64,000 nucleotides of DNA from Tolypothrix sp. FACHB-123 (GCF_014697075.1 NZ_JACJRE010000011.1:62001-126000), one strand, 5' to 3'. Numbered from the stretch's first letter, positions 44,562-54,376 are shown. Numbers and translations are program-made. The notes: generated by a model not told the origin, from the letters alone.

Positions 44562-44924
44562 TTACAAAGCGCGATCGAAGCGTTGCTTGATCCGAGTGGC
44601 TTTACCAACACGTTGACGGAGATAGTAAAGTTTAGCACGACGTACTTTACCACGGCGCATGACTTTAATACTATCAATCCGGGGAGAATGTAGCAGGAAT
44701 ACCCGCTCAACGCCTACCCCTTGAAATACCCGACGGACTGTAATTGTCTCGTTGATACCACCATTACGTTTGGCAATGACTACGCCTTCATAAGGTTGGA
44801 CGCGGTATTTCTCGCCTTCTTTAATCTTGACACCGACTTTAACTGTATCGCCCACATAAATATCGGGCAGATTAGATTTTAGCTGTTCCCCTTCAATGGA
44901 ACGGATGATTTCTTGAGCGTTCAT
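44562..44924 (-). CDS. rplS: 50S ribosomal protein L19
   Basis: A 120-residue protein at the 30S-50S interface. Diagnostic motifs are [63 protein letters not shown] and [25 protein letters not shown]. It is read from its own promoter region in the 284-bp gap 44925-45208, where I see AT-rich sequence but no definite hexamers. Confidence 0.98.
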   Translation of the reverse strand: MNAQEIIRSIEGEQLKSNLPDIYVGDTVKVGVKIKEGEKYRVQPYEGVVIAKRNGGINETITVRRVFQGVGVERVFLLHSPRIDSIKVMRRGKVRRAKLYYLRQRVGKATRIKQRFDRAL

Positions 44925-45208
44925 TGCCTATCTGCTTTAAAAAACTCACGATCATCAATCATAAATCTATTCCAGCCTGAGAGTCCAGTAGTTGGCAATG
45001 GATGATTTTTTCTTTTGTTAATAGTACAGATAACAATTATTACATAAATGTTATAACTGATTAAATTATACAAAAGTGATATAAGTTACATGGTTTTACT
45101 CGTAATTAAGCGATTGACAAAGTGAGGAAATGACGAATAAGCAAGATATTAGTAGTGATATTTCTTCTACTGACCACTGACCACTGACTATTAATTATTG
45201 ACAAAATT

Positions 45209-46156
45209 ATGAAATTTAGTGTCGTTATAACTACTTATAATCGCTTAAATTTACTCAAACGAGCCATTGCATCAGCTCTCAACCAAACTATTCCTTGTGA
45301 GGTTGTGGTTGCTGATGACTGCTCCTCTGATGAAACTGAAAATTATGTTAAAAGCTTAGGTAACTCTATTGTTTATCATCGGAATACAGTAAATCAAGGT
45401 CATGCAGCAACGGTAAATGCTGGTGTGGAAAAAGCTAGCGGCGAATGGATCAAGTTTTTAGATGATGATGATTATCTCGCGCCTAATTGTCTAGAAGAAA
45501 TGGCAAAGGCTATTTCACTCCATCCTACAGCAGTTATTTGTTCTTGTATTGCGGCTCAAGTAGATAGTAATGGTGTAGAAATTAGCCGTACCCCAAAATT
45601 TGGTACAGGGTTAGCTTTATCTATTCCCCAAGCTGATATTCATTACGGTATGCTTTTGGAATTGGTACCTTTTGGTACACCAGTGCAAGTAGCTTGCTCG
45701 CGGAATGCGTTTTTACAATCTGGTGGCTGGGATTCTCAACTTGATGCGAATTGTGATGACATTGATTCTTGGATTCGGATTGCGCAGTTTGGCGATGCTA
45801 TATTCCTAAATCAAAGTCTTGCTTACCGGACAATTTGGCCTGGTGCTTATAATCAAAAATTTTCTCTGTTTAAACGCTTAGAGACAAATATTTTGATGAA
45901 AGAAAAGATTTATGCTTTCATCGATCAAAAGCATCGCTCCCATGTACCTAAGCTGGAGAATACGAAAAATTATCTCATACTACATTGGTCTATCGTGGCT
46001 TTGAAGCAGAGACAGCTAAAGGTATTTTTCTCGATGGTATATCCAGCGATTTTTTCGCCTATGGCTTGGTGGATGTTGTTAACTGCTGTCGTATCGCGGC
46101 GTTTAAATCGTTCTAATTCTCGTTTGCAAAAGTTGGTGTTAGGGACTAGGGGCTAG
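45209..46156 (+). CDS. Family 2 glycosyltransferase
   Basis: A 315-residue GT-A fold transferase. The N-terminal nucleotide-sugar motif is FSVVITTYNRLNLLKRAIASALNQT with VVVADDCSSDETE. The metal-binding D-x-D region is WIKFLDDDDYLAPNC (about 85-96). DDIDSWIRIAQFGDAIFLNQSLAYR provides the acceptor-side catalytic acids. A C-terminal hydrophobic stretch (VFFSMVYPAIFSPMAWWMLLTAVVS) suggests membrane association. Sugar and acceptor are unknown; polysaccharide or glycolipid synthesis is typical. No other envelope glycan gene is adjacent. Confidence 0.88.
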   Translation: MKFSVVITTYNRLNLLKRAIASALNQTIPCEVVVADDCSSDETENYVKSLGNSIVYHRNTVNQGHAATVNAGVEKASGEWIKFLDDDDYLAPNCLEEMAKAISLHPTAVICSCIAAQVDSNGVEISRTPKFGTGLALSIPQADIHYGMLLELVPFGTPVQVACSRNAFLQSGGWDSQLDANCDDIDSWIRIAQFGDAIFLNQSLAYRTIWPGAYNQKFSLFKRLETNILMKEKIYAFIDQKHRSHVPKLENTKNYLILHWSIVALKQRQLKVFFSMVYPAIFSPMAWWMLLTAVVSRRLNRSNSRLQKLVLGTRG

Positions 46157-46220
46157 GGGCTAGGTGTGAGAAGAGAGATTTTCTGATAATGGCTGTCTTG
46201 GCTAACTTCTTACCTCTGTG

Positions 46221-46293
46221 TCTCTGTCTTTTCGCTGTGTCCTCTGTGGTTAAATCAATTATTTGAACCGCAGAGGACGCAGAGCGCGCAGAG
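46221..46293. repeat. CTCTGTG foldback repeat
   Basis: Arms TCTCTGTC...CCTCTGTGGTT (46221-46250) and AACCGCAGAGGACGCAGAG...CAGAGA (46265-46293) flank an AT-rich loop. It is a familiar non-coding cyanobacterial inverted repeat, between two convergent genes. Confidence 0.75.
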
Positions 46294-46316
46294 AGAATAT
46301 TAGCAATTAGTGAGAT

Positions 46317-49300
46317 TTAGGAGAATTTTTTCCGCAATAAACGCAACCGCATGATAATTGGTTTTGTCCAGCGCCAATCAAGAATATCGTGGAGTAGTGT
46401 ATAGAAGCAGGGAATGATAAACAGGGTCAATACTGTTGCTAAAGACAAACCAGAAAATACTACTACTCCTAATGGTTGCAAAAATTCTGAACCTTCGCCA
46501 ATGCCTAAGGCTAGGGGAAACATACCCAAGACGGTGGTAATTGTTGTCATTAATACTGGACGCAAGCGTTGGGGTGCTGCTTTTAAAATTGCTGTTTTGC
46601 GGTCAACTTCTTCCCGTTCGAGTATTTGGTTTGCTAGTTCTACCATGATGATGGCGTTGTTAACTACAATACCTACTAGCAACACAGCACCTACTATCAC
46701 AGTCGCACCAATGGCTGTTTTGGTGATGTAAAGTCCGAAAATACCCCCAGCTAACGCTAAGGGAATGGTAAACATAATTACTAACGGGTCAATGAGAGAA
46801 TTGTATTGTACCGCCATCACCACAAATACTAAAAAGCTAGCTAATCCGCCTAATAGCTGTAATGAACTTTGAAGTTGTCGATTAGATTCAGCAGCTGTAC
46901 TTGGTAATAAACTAACGCCCTCAGGTAAATCTATGCTATCGACTACAGTATTAACTTGGGCAAGAGCGTCACTTAGGCTAGCTCCTTCGGCTAAGTTTCC
47001 GGCTATTAAGAATACCTGACGTTGATTAATGCGTTGTACTTCTCCAGGTGCTTGAGCTTCTACGATTTTGGCAACATCTCGCAAGCGAATTTGGCGATTA
47101 TTATCGACAAATAAAGGTAGCCTTTCTAATTGGGAAGGTGCTTGTACTGATGTTTCATTTAACTGTACGCGAACATCTACTAAGCGGTTACCGCGTTGTA
47201 GTTGAGTGGGTACGCTACCTTCAAGGGCTGTTTGAATGGTGTCGCCAATGTCTTGAGTTGTCAGTCCTAAAGCTGCGACTCGTTCCCAGTCGGGAAGAAT
47301 TTGAATTTCTGGTTGACGGTCGTCTGCATCAGGACGAAATCTTGCAAGGGTGGCTTGCTCTTCTAAGGCGGCTAATACTTGACGACCAGCTTGTTCTAAG
47401 GTTTCTGTGTTATTTCCCTGAAGAATTAAATCAATGTCAGCACCTCTGATAGGTGAGTTGTTGAGAATTAAACCTCGGACTTGACCGGGGGAAAGGCGCA
47501 GGCGAATTCCAACTAAATTCAGCTTGTTAAATTGCTGGGTAACTCTTTCTACAAAAGCTTCTACATTAGTACCCGGTTTGAGGGTAATGTTACTAGTACC
47601 GCGTAGGGGATTAGCATTAGTAGTGTTACCAAAGAGCGCACCTCCAATTGTGGTGAATACATATTCGGTTTCTGGTTGACTGTGGAGAATTTTGTTCACC
47701 GCATTCATGACTTTTTGATTGGTTTCTAGAGGAGTACCGGGGGGAAATTGAGCATTTAAGTTGGCTTGTCCGGTGTTGATGCGGGGGAGAATTTCTTGGG
47801 GAATTTGTGGAGCCATCCACAAACTACCACCACCAAAAAACAGCAGTGCTAAAGCGACTGCAACTAACCGCCAGCGCAATATACCCGCTAAAAACCGAGC
47901 ATATCCGCCTGTAGCTGCATCAAATCTGCGGTTAAATTGTTTGAGTAGCCAAAATTCGCTCAATCTACTGGAAAATCGCCATCCCAACATCCGCGAAGAG
48001 AGCATGGGGACAACGGTAATGGCGATTAAAATTGAAGCGGCGACGGAAAAGCTAATGGTGAGAATTAATTCATTGAATAGTAAGGCGATAAAGCCACCGA
48101 TGAGCAAAAACGGTAACACCGCCACTAAGTTGGTACTGGTGGAAGCAATCAGGGCTGATTCTACTTCTTGGCTACTTTGTTCGGCTTGGGAAATGAGTTG
48201 ACTTTGACTTAAGCGGGTTTTGTTATCTTTACCCGGAGTCATTCCCGCACCTTCGGCGATGTTCTCCAACATAACGATGGAGTTATCGACGACAATACCG
48301 ACACCAAGGGCTAAACCACCTAAACTAAAAACGTTGAGGGATAAACCAAAGATTCCCATTAAGATAATTGCGGCGAGAGTAGCTAGGGGAATAGCAATGA
48401 CGATGATAAATGTTTGTCTGAGGGAACCAAGAAAGAGTAAAACTGCGATCGCAGCCAATGCTGTCCCGATCAAACCAGAACTGGTAACATTGGAAATAGA
48501 ATTACGGATAAACCGCGATTCATCTAGGGTAGATGTCAAAATTGTCCCTTCGGGAATCACCCCAGATTGGCGCAGTTCTTCTAAACGTTTTTTCACACCA
48601 TCAACAACGTCAATGGTATTCGCATCTGGTTGCTTTTGAATACTGACTTTAACCGCTTCTTCCCCATTCAAAAGAACATAAACCCGTTGTAGTTCTGAGC
48701 CATCAATAATTTCGGCAAAGTCCCGCAAGTAAACGCGGCGTGCTGGAATTGTGGTTTGGGAATTGCTGGCTGAGTTAGCCGGATTTGAAGCTACCTCAAA
48801 AGATAAATTTCTCAGTTCCTGAGCATTTTTGAACCTTCCCACAGTCCGGGTTAAGGGTTCGGAATTTTGCCCTAAAATCCGACCGCCAGAGACATCGACG
48901 TTACGGTCTCTCAGCTCATCTAAGACATCGGTTAAACCTACACCTAAGGCTTGTAACCTGTCTAAATCAATATTCACCCTAACTTCTTCTTGTACGCCCC
49001 CCGATACATCTACCCCGGCGACTCCGGGAACTACACCGAGTTCGCGAGCTAATTCTTCTTCGGCGAAAACCCGCAAATCCACACCCGCTAAGGATGGTGA
49101 GGTTAACGCCAACTCATACACTGGTAATTGAGAAGGATCGACTTTAAATAAGCGCGGTTCTTCAATGGTATCCGGTAAGGTGCTTCTGGCTCTGTTAAAA
49201 GCTGCTGTTGCATCATTCAAGGCTTGGTCAATATTTCCCCCCGGTTGGAAGAACAAATCTAAGCTGACTTGTCCCTCACGAGTTTGGGAAAAAACCTGTA

Positions 49301-49559
49301 ATACTCCCTCTGTGGCGGAAAAGGCTTCTTCTAGGGGCTTGGTGACTTCATCAACCGCGACTTCTGGAGAAACACCGGGAGCTTGTATCCGCACCCCAAT
49401 CCGAGGATAGGTAATTGATGGTAGTAAATCTACTGGCAGCTTGATGATAAAAAATACACCTAAAACTATCACTGCCAGGGTAAGCATGAGTGTGCCAATG
49501 TGTTGGCGGATGGAGATAGCGCTGATACTAAAACCGCTACTTTGTTTGACCTGTTGCAT
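46317..49559 (-). CDS. RND efflux permease (AcrB/HAE1-like)
   Basis: A 1080-residue inner-membrane proton-driven pump subunit with twelve membrane helices and two large periplasmic loops. The first helix is IGTLMLTLAVIVLGVFFIIKLPVDLLPSITYP. Helix 4 carries GVGIVVDNSIVMLENIAEG, with the single Asp typical of HAE1-type drug/lipid pumps rather than AcrB's Asp pair. The second half repeats the fold (VGIVVNNAIIMVELANQ). The start lies 23 bp after the stop of the adaptor gene, so the two form an operon. Substrate is unknown; the Asp-Asn pattern argues against CusA-type metal export. Confidence 0.93.
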   Translation of the reverse strand: MQQVKQSSGFSISAISIRQHIGTLMLTLAVIVLGVFFIIKLPVDLLPSITYPRIGVRIQAPGVSPEVAVDEVTKPLEEAFSATEGVLQVFSQTREGQVSLDLFFQPGGNIDQALNDATAAFNRARSTLPDTIEEPRLFKVDPSQLPVYELALTSPSLAGVDLRVFAEEELARELGVVPGVAGVDVSGGVQEEVRVNIDLDRLQALGVGLTDVLDELRDRNVDVSGGRILGQNSEPLTRTVGRFKNAQELRNLSFEVASNPANSASNSQTTIPARRVYLRDFAEIIDGSELQRVYVLLNGEEAVKVSIQKQPDANTIDVVDGVKKRLEELRQSGVIPEGTILTSTLDESRFIRNSISNVTSSGLIGTALAAIAVLLFLGSLRQTFIIVIAIPLATLAAIILMGIFGLSLNVFSLGGLALGVGIVVDNSIVMLENIAEGAGMTPGKDNKTRLSQSQLISQAEQSSQEVESALIASTSTNLVAVLPFLLIGGFIALLFNELILTISFSVAASILIAITVVPMLSSRMLGWRFSSRLSEFWLLKQFNRRFDAATGGYARFLAGILRWRLVAVALALLFFGGGSLWMAPQIPQEILPRINTGQANLNAQFPPGTPLETNQKVMNAVNKILHSQPETEYVFTTIGGALFGNTTNANPLRGTSNITLKPGTNVEAFVERVTQQFNKLNLVGIRLRLSPGQVRGLILNNSPIRGADIDLILQGNNTETLEQAGRQVLAALEEQATLARFRPDADDRQPEIQILPDWERVAALGLTTQDIGDTIQTALEGSVPTQLQRGNRLVDVRVQLNETSVQAPSQLERLPLFVDNNRQIRLRDVAKIVEAQAPGEVQRINQRQVFLIAGNLAEGASLSDALAQVNTVVDSIDLPEGVSLLPSTAAESNRQLQSSLQLLGGLASFLVFVVMAVQYNSLIDPLVIMFTIPLALAGGIFGLYITKTAIGATVIVGAVLLVGIVVNNAIIMVELANQILEREEVDRKTAILKAAPQRLRPVLMTTITTVLGMFPLALGIGEGSEFLQPLGVVVFSGLSLATVLTLFIIPCFYTLLHDILDWRWTKPIIMRLRLLRKKFS

Positions 49560-49582
49560 CTTTCTGTTTGATTATTCAAAAA

Positions 49583-51043
49583 TTACTGTTTATTCCCTTT
49601 CGGGGTTGACTGAGATTTTTCTGAAATAATTGAAAGACGCACGGCGTCCCCATCTTTTAGTGGTCTCCCACTGCGCACAACATAGCTTTCTCCTGGTTGT
49701 AACCCAGATAAAATTTCGACTTTCGCATCAGCCCTTTTTCCGAGAGTGACAGAACGGGCTGTTACTTTGGCTTTCCCTTCAGTATTTGTAATGATAAACA
49801 AAGTACCTGTTTGCTCATCAGACTCTTGTTTACTTACTGTGGCTTGGGAAGCAGCTTGATTTCTAGCGACTTTCTGAATTGCTGTTTGCGGTACTACTAC
49901 TCGCTGTGCGGCTTGAGTAGCAAAATTAACTCTTGCTAACAATCCACTACCAATTTTGCTTTCGCTGTTGGGAATGACTACTTCTACCGGGATTAACCTA
50001 GCTGTCGCATCCGCTGCGGGGGAAATGCGGGCGACTCTCCCCACTAATGTTTGGTCGGGAAAGGCATCTAAACTAACTTCTACAGATTGCCCAACCCGGA
50101 TTTGTGCAAGTTCTAATTCGGAAACTTGGACGATGACTTTGACACGATTAAAGTCGGCAATTTTTAATACTTCGCCGCCTGCTTGCAGTAGGTTACCTGG
50201 TTCTGTCACTTTCTCAGTAATTACACCAGTGATGGGAGATGTTATGCGGGTATAGGAACGGCGTTCCTTAGCCTGGGCAACTACAGCTTTTTGGGCAGTT
50301 ACTCGACCTTGGGCGGCGGCGACTGCTTGCTGTTCAGTGCGTACTTGCTCGGTGGCAGACCGTAAGGCTTGGGCGGCTGTTTGGGCTTCGGTGCGGGCTT
50401 GTTGGGCTGTTTGCTCGGCGATCGCGCCTTGTTCAACTAGTTGCTGTTGGCGTTGGGAATCGGCTTGAGCTTGTACTAATTGCAACCTAGCACTTTCTAC
50501 TTGGGCGCGGGCATTACTTACTTGATTTGTAGCTCTAGCTACTTCTGATTCCAGGGAGGCTAATTCTGCTTCTGCTTGCTTGAGGTCTGTTAACAGCAGG
50601 ACATCATCTAATTGTCCGATGTTTTGCCCTTGTCTAACTCGATCGCCAACATCGACATTTAAGCCTAATAATCGCCCTTCAACTTGCGATCGCAGTGACA
50701 CTGTACGGTAGGGAATGGTACTACCAGTATACTCTGGTTGTGTTTGCAGACTTTCTGTGCGGGCGATCGCTACATCTACAGGTGTAGCCCCACCCCCTTG
50801 TCTACCTGCACCAGGCCCTTGAGATTGAGCATCGGCTGATTCTTTAGGAGATGAAGCACAACTCGTTGTCATCAAGCTCAAGCCCAGGAAGCAAGCGATA
50901 ACTAACCTAGATCTTTGCTTATGTTCTTGATGAGTTTTGTGATGTAACCGAGAGTTAATTATTTGGGATGCAGCTATAGTATTTGGCATGTTAAAGAGTT
51001 TGTGCGGCTTATTTCCGTCCAAAAAAATCATTGATTTCCTCAC
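49583..51043 (-). CDS. RND efflux periplasmic adaptor (membrane fusion) lipoprotein
   Basis: A 486-residue HlyD/AcrA-type adaptor. A hydrophobic leader ends in a likely lipobox (LMTTSC, Cys near residue 62). The barrel-sandwich half-motifs are VSLRSQVEGRLLGLNVDVGDRVRQGQ and RITSPITGVITEKVTEPGNLLQAG; between them lies a long alpha-hairpin (about 120-270, Ala/Gln/Glu-rich coiled coil). The beta-barrel domain follows. The lipobox position favours a start at the internal ATG 50989 (MPNTIAAS). It precedes the permease in one operon. No TolC-type outer-membrane factor gene is in the window. Confidence 0.9.
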   Translation of the reverse strand: MRKSMIFLDGNKPHKLFNMPNTIAASQIINSRLHHKTHQEHKQRSRLVIACFLGLSLMTTSCASSPKESADAQSQGPGAGRQGGGATPVDVAIARTESLQTQPEYTGSTIPYRTVSLRSQVEGRLLGLNVDVGDRVRQGQNIGQLDDVLLLTDLKQAEAELASLESEVARATNQVSNARAQVESARLQLVQAQADSQRQQQLVEQGAIAEQTAQQARTEAQTAAQALRSATEQVRTEQQAVAAAQGRVTAQKAVVAQAKERRSYTRITSPITGVITEKVTEPGNLLQAGGEVLKIADFNRVKVIVQVSELELAQIRVGQSVEVSLDAFPDQTLVGRVARISPAADATARLIPVEVVIPNSESKIGSGLLARVNFATQAAQRVVVPQTAIQKVARNQAASQATVSKQESDEQTGTLFIITNTEGKAKVTARSVTLGKRADAKVEILSGLQPGESYVVRSGRPLKDGDAVRLSIISEKSQSTPKGNKQ

Positions 51044-51537
51044 AGGGCGGCGCTGGCTGAAAACAGCCGTCTACAAAGACAAAAGCAGATAAATTCTCTT
51101 TGCTGTACTGCTGTCACCAATTCTTTGTAAATTTGCATTGAATCAGCTTTTTCCCTGAGGGGTTGAAGCTAGATCTCAAGCCTGCATTTTGCAGAAGGAA
51201 GAATTAGTTGTAGACAGTGCCAGAGAATTTAATGGTACTGAACTCCTCATGTAAATTTAGTATACGTATTTTTAGCATTTCTAAGATCTGCCGCAAGATA
51301 TAAGACAAAGCGAGATGATCAAAGTAATTATTTAATTTTTGGCTTCTATCCCCAGGCAGAAAGAAAGTAAAAATTTGGTTGTTTAGCATTGTAGCCAAAC
51401 TATCAGTAATAGTTTCAATATCTAGTTTAGATTAAAAATAGTAAAGAAATTTGGTATTAGGGACAGATGTAATGTAGAGAGTTTCCGAGCCAAAATATCT
51501 ATACTATCTATATTATTTGTGCTGAGGAAGGAAAGCA
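51044..51537. other. Intergenic region between divergent genes
   Basis: It carries the promoters of the leftward efflux operon and the rightward lyase gene. It is AT-rich with no repeat element or RNA gene recognised. A 64-codon leftward frame at 51204-51398 has no RBS and is not supported. Confidence 0.55.
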
Positions 51538-52077
51538 GTGAAATCACCACTCAAACTGACAAAAACCACTGAAGAATCACAGATTGCAGAATTTTTTCAG
51601 GAATCAGTGGGTAAGTGGCGATCGGAACGGCGTTATTACACCCTATCATCAGGAACTATCAAAGAAATAGTCAGTGCGATCGCAATTCGGTTTTTAGAGC
51701 CGGGATGCGAAGAACTGCAAAAGCTAGCGCAATTACACGAATTACCAGATGCAGTCAGTTTGGTATGTGGTACAGAAGTCACCTGGGATAGTACAGATGT
51801 AGTCACAGGTAAGCAAGAATCTCAAGGTTCCACGTTATTTGGTGCATTAGGAAATATTTTGTATCGCGATCGCGGTTTCGCCACATCTAAACCAATCACC
51901 GCCGAATATTATTTACCCAATCCCAAAATATTATGTTTGCGCACAGAGTACAATGGCTCTGTATTTGAGGAAGAATTAAAGCTCATCGGTACTAAATACC
52001 GTACTCGCCAGACGATTATCTCTCGTGCTGGCGAACAGTTGATGATTGGTCAGTATTTAGAGAAGAGATTAGGGTGA
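51538..52077 (+). CDS. CpcS/CpeS-family phycobiliprotein lyase
   Basis: A 179-residue lipocalin-like lyase that attaches phycobilin to a Cys (usually Cys84-equivalent) of phycobiliprotein subunits. The family opening IAEFFQESVGKWRSERRYYTLSSG is clear. Further marks are VTWDSTD, RGFATSKPITAEYYLPNPKILCLRTEYNG and FEEELKLIGTKYRTRQTIIS. The GTG start is set by GAGGAAGGAAAG just upstream. It is isolated from phycobilisome genes. The subtype (CpcS, CpcU, CpcV or CpeS) and chromophore cannot be decided by eye. Confidence 0.88.
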   Translation: MKSPLKLTKTTEESQIAEFFQESVGKWRSERRYYTLSSGTIKEIVSAIAIRFLEPGCEELQKLAQLHELPDAVSLVCGTEVTWDSTDVVTGKQESQGSTLFGALGNILYRDRGFATSKPITAEYYLPNPKILCLRTEYNGSVFEEELKLIGTKYRTRQTIISRAGEQLMIGQYLEKRLG

Positions 52078-52190
52078 AGGTAGGAAGGTAGGAAGGGGGA
52101 CAAGGAGGACAAGGAATTTTAGATTTTAGATTTTAGATTTTAGATTCAAACCCAATCCAAAAGACGCTCGCGGACTCGCTAACGCTGCGC
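52078..52190. repeat. Short tandem repeats downstream of the lyase gene
   Basis: GGTAGGAA and GGACAAGGA units are followed by three TTTTAGA heptamers, then the palindromic GCTCGCGGACTCGCTAACG-type dispersed repeat near 52166. This separates two convergent genes. Confidence 0.65.
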
Positions 52191-52241
52191 TATCGCAAAT
52201 CCAAAATCCAAAATTGAATTGCCCAATGCCCTATGCCCTAA

Positions 52242-53099
52242 TTACGCATTCACCACTTCGCCGCCGTTGGGGTGGAGAATTTGACCGGACATATAAGAAG
52301 AGTCATCGGATGCCAGAAATACATAACTAGGTGCGACTTCTTCCGGTTGTCCGGCGCGCTGCATTGGTACTTGAGTGCCAAAGCTCTTGACTTTTTCCTC
52401 TGGGAAAGTAGAAGGAATTAGGGGAGTCCAAATCGGGCCAGGAGCTACACCATTCACCCGAATTCCTTTCTCTACCAGAGATTGGGAGAGAGAACGGGTA
52501 AAAGCCACAATCGCCCCTTTCGTTGCTGAGTAATCGAGCAGTTGGGGGCTACCTTTGTAAGCAGTCACAGAGGTAGTGTTGATAATTACGCTACCTTTTT
52601 TGAGGTGGGGTAAAGCGGCTTTGGTGAGAAAAAACATACTAAAGATATTGGTGCGGAAAGTTCGCTCCAATTGTTCAGCTGTAATATTTTCAATACTTTC
52701 TTGGGGATGCTGTTCGGCGGCGTTGTTCACCAAAATATCCAAGTGTCCCAACTCCTTGACAACTTGCTGCACAGCTTGTTGATCGAATTGTTCGTCACCA
52801 ATATCACCTGCAATTGTTAAGCAACGTCTGCCTTCTTTTTCTACCAGGCGTTTTGTCTCTTCCGCGTCTTTATGCTCATTTTTATACATAATCGCCACAT
52901 CTGCGCCTTCTTTGGCATAGAAAATAGCAACAGATTTACCAATACCGCTATCACCGCCAGTAATTAAAGCTACTTTACCTTGTAATTTGCCACTTCCCCG
53001 GTATTTGGAATCATCAGACTGAGGTTTGGGCGTCATTTGCGCCTCAGTACCAGGAGCATTTTGCTGTTGCGGTGGTTGTAGTTCTTTGGCTTGAGTCAT
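52242..53099 (-). CDS. Short-chain dehydrogenase, general-stress (YhdF/GSP39) type
   Basis: A 285-residue NAD(P)-dependent SDR. An N-terminal Gln/Pro-rich extension (about 1-38) precedes the Rossmann motif VALITGGDSGIGKSVA. NNAAEQHP (NNAG-type), the catalytic Ser region INTTSVTAY and the Tyr-x3-Lys of LDYSATKGA are present. The extension and the GGDSGIG motif mark the stress-induced subgroup with B. subtilis YhdF and GSP39. The substrate is unknown. Single gene. Confidence 0.9.
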   Translation of the reverse strand: MTQAKELQPPQQQNAPGTEAQMTPKPQSDDSKYRGSGKLQGKVALITGGDSGIGKSVAIFYAKEGADVAIMYKNEHKDAEETKRLVEKEGRRCLTIAGDIGDEQFDQQAVQQVVKELGHLDILVNNAAEQHPQESIENITAEQLERTFRTNIFSMFFLTKAALPHLKKGSVIINTTSVTAYKGSPQLLDYSATKGAIVAFTRSLSQSLVEKGIRVNGVAPGPIWTPLIPSTFPEEKVKSFGTQVPMQRAGQPEEVAPSYVFLASDDSSYMSGQILHPNGGEVVNA

Positions 53100-53563
53100 A
53101 AACTTGCTTCTCCACAGTAATCTATTGGTTGCGTGTTTTGGAAAGGCGATCGCATTTCAAAGGATGTTGTCAAAGCCTCAATCTTTTCCCAACACCCTTT
53201 TTGGCGTTTCCTTACTTCACAACACTGTGACTCAACTTTAGAAAACTAAGATAATTACTTTCTCTTTCATTGGTAAGGAAAGTCTATATATATAGGGTAG
53301 ATTTGTGTGCTGCTATTAATGTGGTAAATATAACAGTTATCGGTTGAATCCAATACGTTCCTGAGGACAAGGCAATGCCCCTACAAGGGCTGAAAGATTA
53401 AGGAATCGTTGTGAAACCTTGGCAAGACTGACTTAAGAATTTCCTTAGGCATCTTTTTACCAAAAAATATGAGCATTTTGCTAATTTTAAGCGCAAAATA
53501 ACCTTAATTTAAAATATTAAGCGGATAAATATATCCCAGGTTTTTGTAATCAAGTCGAATAAT
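53100..53563. other. Intergenic region between divergent genes
   Basis: It contains a HIP1-like GGCGATCGCA site near 53143 and a GGCAATGCCCCTACAAGGG repeat near 53372; the rest is AT-rich. No gene or RNA was recognised. Confidence 0.55.
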
Positions 53564-54061
53564 ATGCGCTTATCAATTATTCTCAGTGCAGGATGCTTAA
53601 TACTACTCGGTCTCAACGTACCAGTAATGTCTCAAACTCCCATAGAGATAGCACAATCACCAGTACGTAGTAACTTGAATCAACGGAAATTACAATTTAA
53701 TCGCCGTTTATGGGAGAAGCAAAATATTGTTAACTATCGCTATACATTTAGTAATGGTTGCTTTTGCATCCCCGACGCTAGAGGCCCAGTAGTCATTGAA
53801 GTCCGGAACGGTAAAACAAGATCCATAACTTCTGTAGAGACAGGCTTACGAGTTACTAATCCGGAGTATTTTGAAAATTACAATACTATTCCTAAACTGT
53901 TTAATGTGATTCAAGATGCGATCGCTCGTCAAGCCTTCAGCCTAGATGTGAACTATTCTGCAAGATACGGTTACCCGACTCAAATTAATATCGATTACAA
54001 CGCTCAGATAGCTGATGAAGAACTATATCTGACAATTGAGAATTTTCAAGTACTTCGCTAA
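53564..54061 (+). CDS. DUF6174-like exported protein
   Basis: A 165-residue protein with a signal peptide (about 1-23; cleavage near VMS-QTP). The mature part has the DUF6174 pattern: NRRLWEKQNIVNYRYTFSNGCFC, PVVIEVRNGKTRSI, YNTIPKLFNVIQDAIA, YSARYGYPTQINIDYN and IADEELYLTIENF. The IADEE element is diagnostic. It is exported to the periplasm or beyond. A second, more diverged member lies at 27873-28415. Confidence 0.82.
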   Translation: MRLSIILSAGCLILLGLNVPVMSQTPIEIAQSPVRSNLNQRKLQFNRRLWEKQNIVNYRYTFSNGCFCIPDARGPVVIEVRNGKTRSITSVETGLRVTNPEYFENYNTIPKLFNVIQDAIARQAFSLDVNYSARYGYPTQINIDYNAQIADEELYLTIENFQVLR

Positions 54062-54084
54062 ATTCTCAAAGCTCAAGCAGCTTA

Positions 54085-54146
54085 CAGTTGTTGACCGTTG
54101 ACTGTTAACCGTCAACAGTCAACGGTCAACTGTTAACTGTCAACAA
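54085..54146. repeat. GTTGACTG/CAGTCAAC repeat tract
   Basis: Alternating TTGACCGTTGACTGTTAAC and CGTCAACAGTCAACGGTCAAC units form an extended near-palindrome between two convergent genes. It could act as a bidirectional hairpin. Confidence 0.7.
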
Positions 54147-54341
54147 TTAAACAACAGGATAACCAGCAGCAGCCAACGCTTCCCTAATAGCGGTTTCCGA
54201 GGCTTGAGTATCAACACTCACCAATTTTGTTTTAGGATCTGCCTGAATATTAGCATTGGCATCGATGGCTTTAAGTGCATTGGTAATAGTGTTTGCACAA
54301 GCAGAACAAGCCATGTTAGGAACAGTGAGTTTTAGTGTCAT
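54147..54341 (-). CDS. Atx1/CopZ-like copper chaperone (HMA domain)
   Basis: A 64-residue ferredoxin-like metal-binding protein. I chose ATG 54341 (MTLKLTVPNMACSACANTI); the upstream 17 codons belong to the decayed leader region. The Cu(I)-binding pair is Cys12-x2-Cys15. Length and Cys spacing match Synechocystis ScAtx1, which carries copper to thylakoid P-type ATPases. Position 61 is Tyr, where ScAtx1 has the copper-coordinating His61; CopZ-type proteins have Tyr there. It is probably read from the MerR-type promoter at 54566-54597. Copper is the likely ligand. Confidence 0.9.
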   Translation of the reverse strand: MTLKLTVPNMACSACANTITNALKAIDANANIQADPKTKLVSVDTQASETAIREALAAAGYPVV

Positions 54342-54376
54342 AAGTTTAAAATCATTGAGGAGAAAATCGATCGAGA

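Noticed and set aside
51204-51398. 64-codon leftward frame in the efflux/lyase divergent region
   Set aside because: No ribosome-binding site, no protein-like pattern that I recognise, and it overlaps the expected promoter area.
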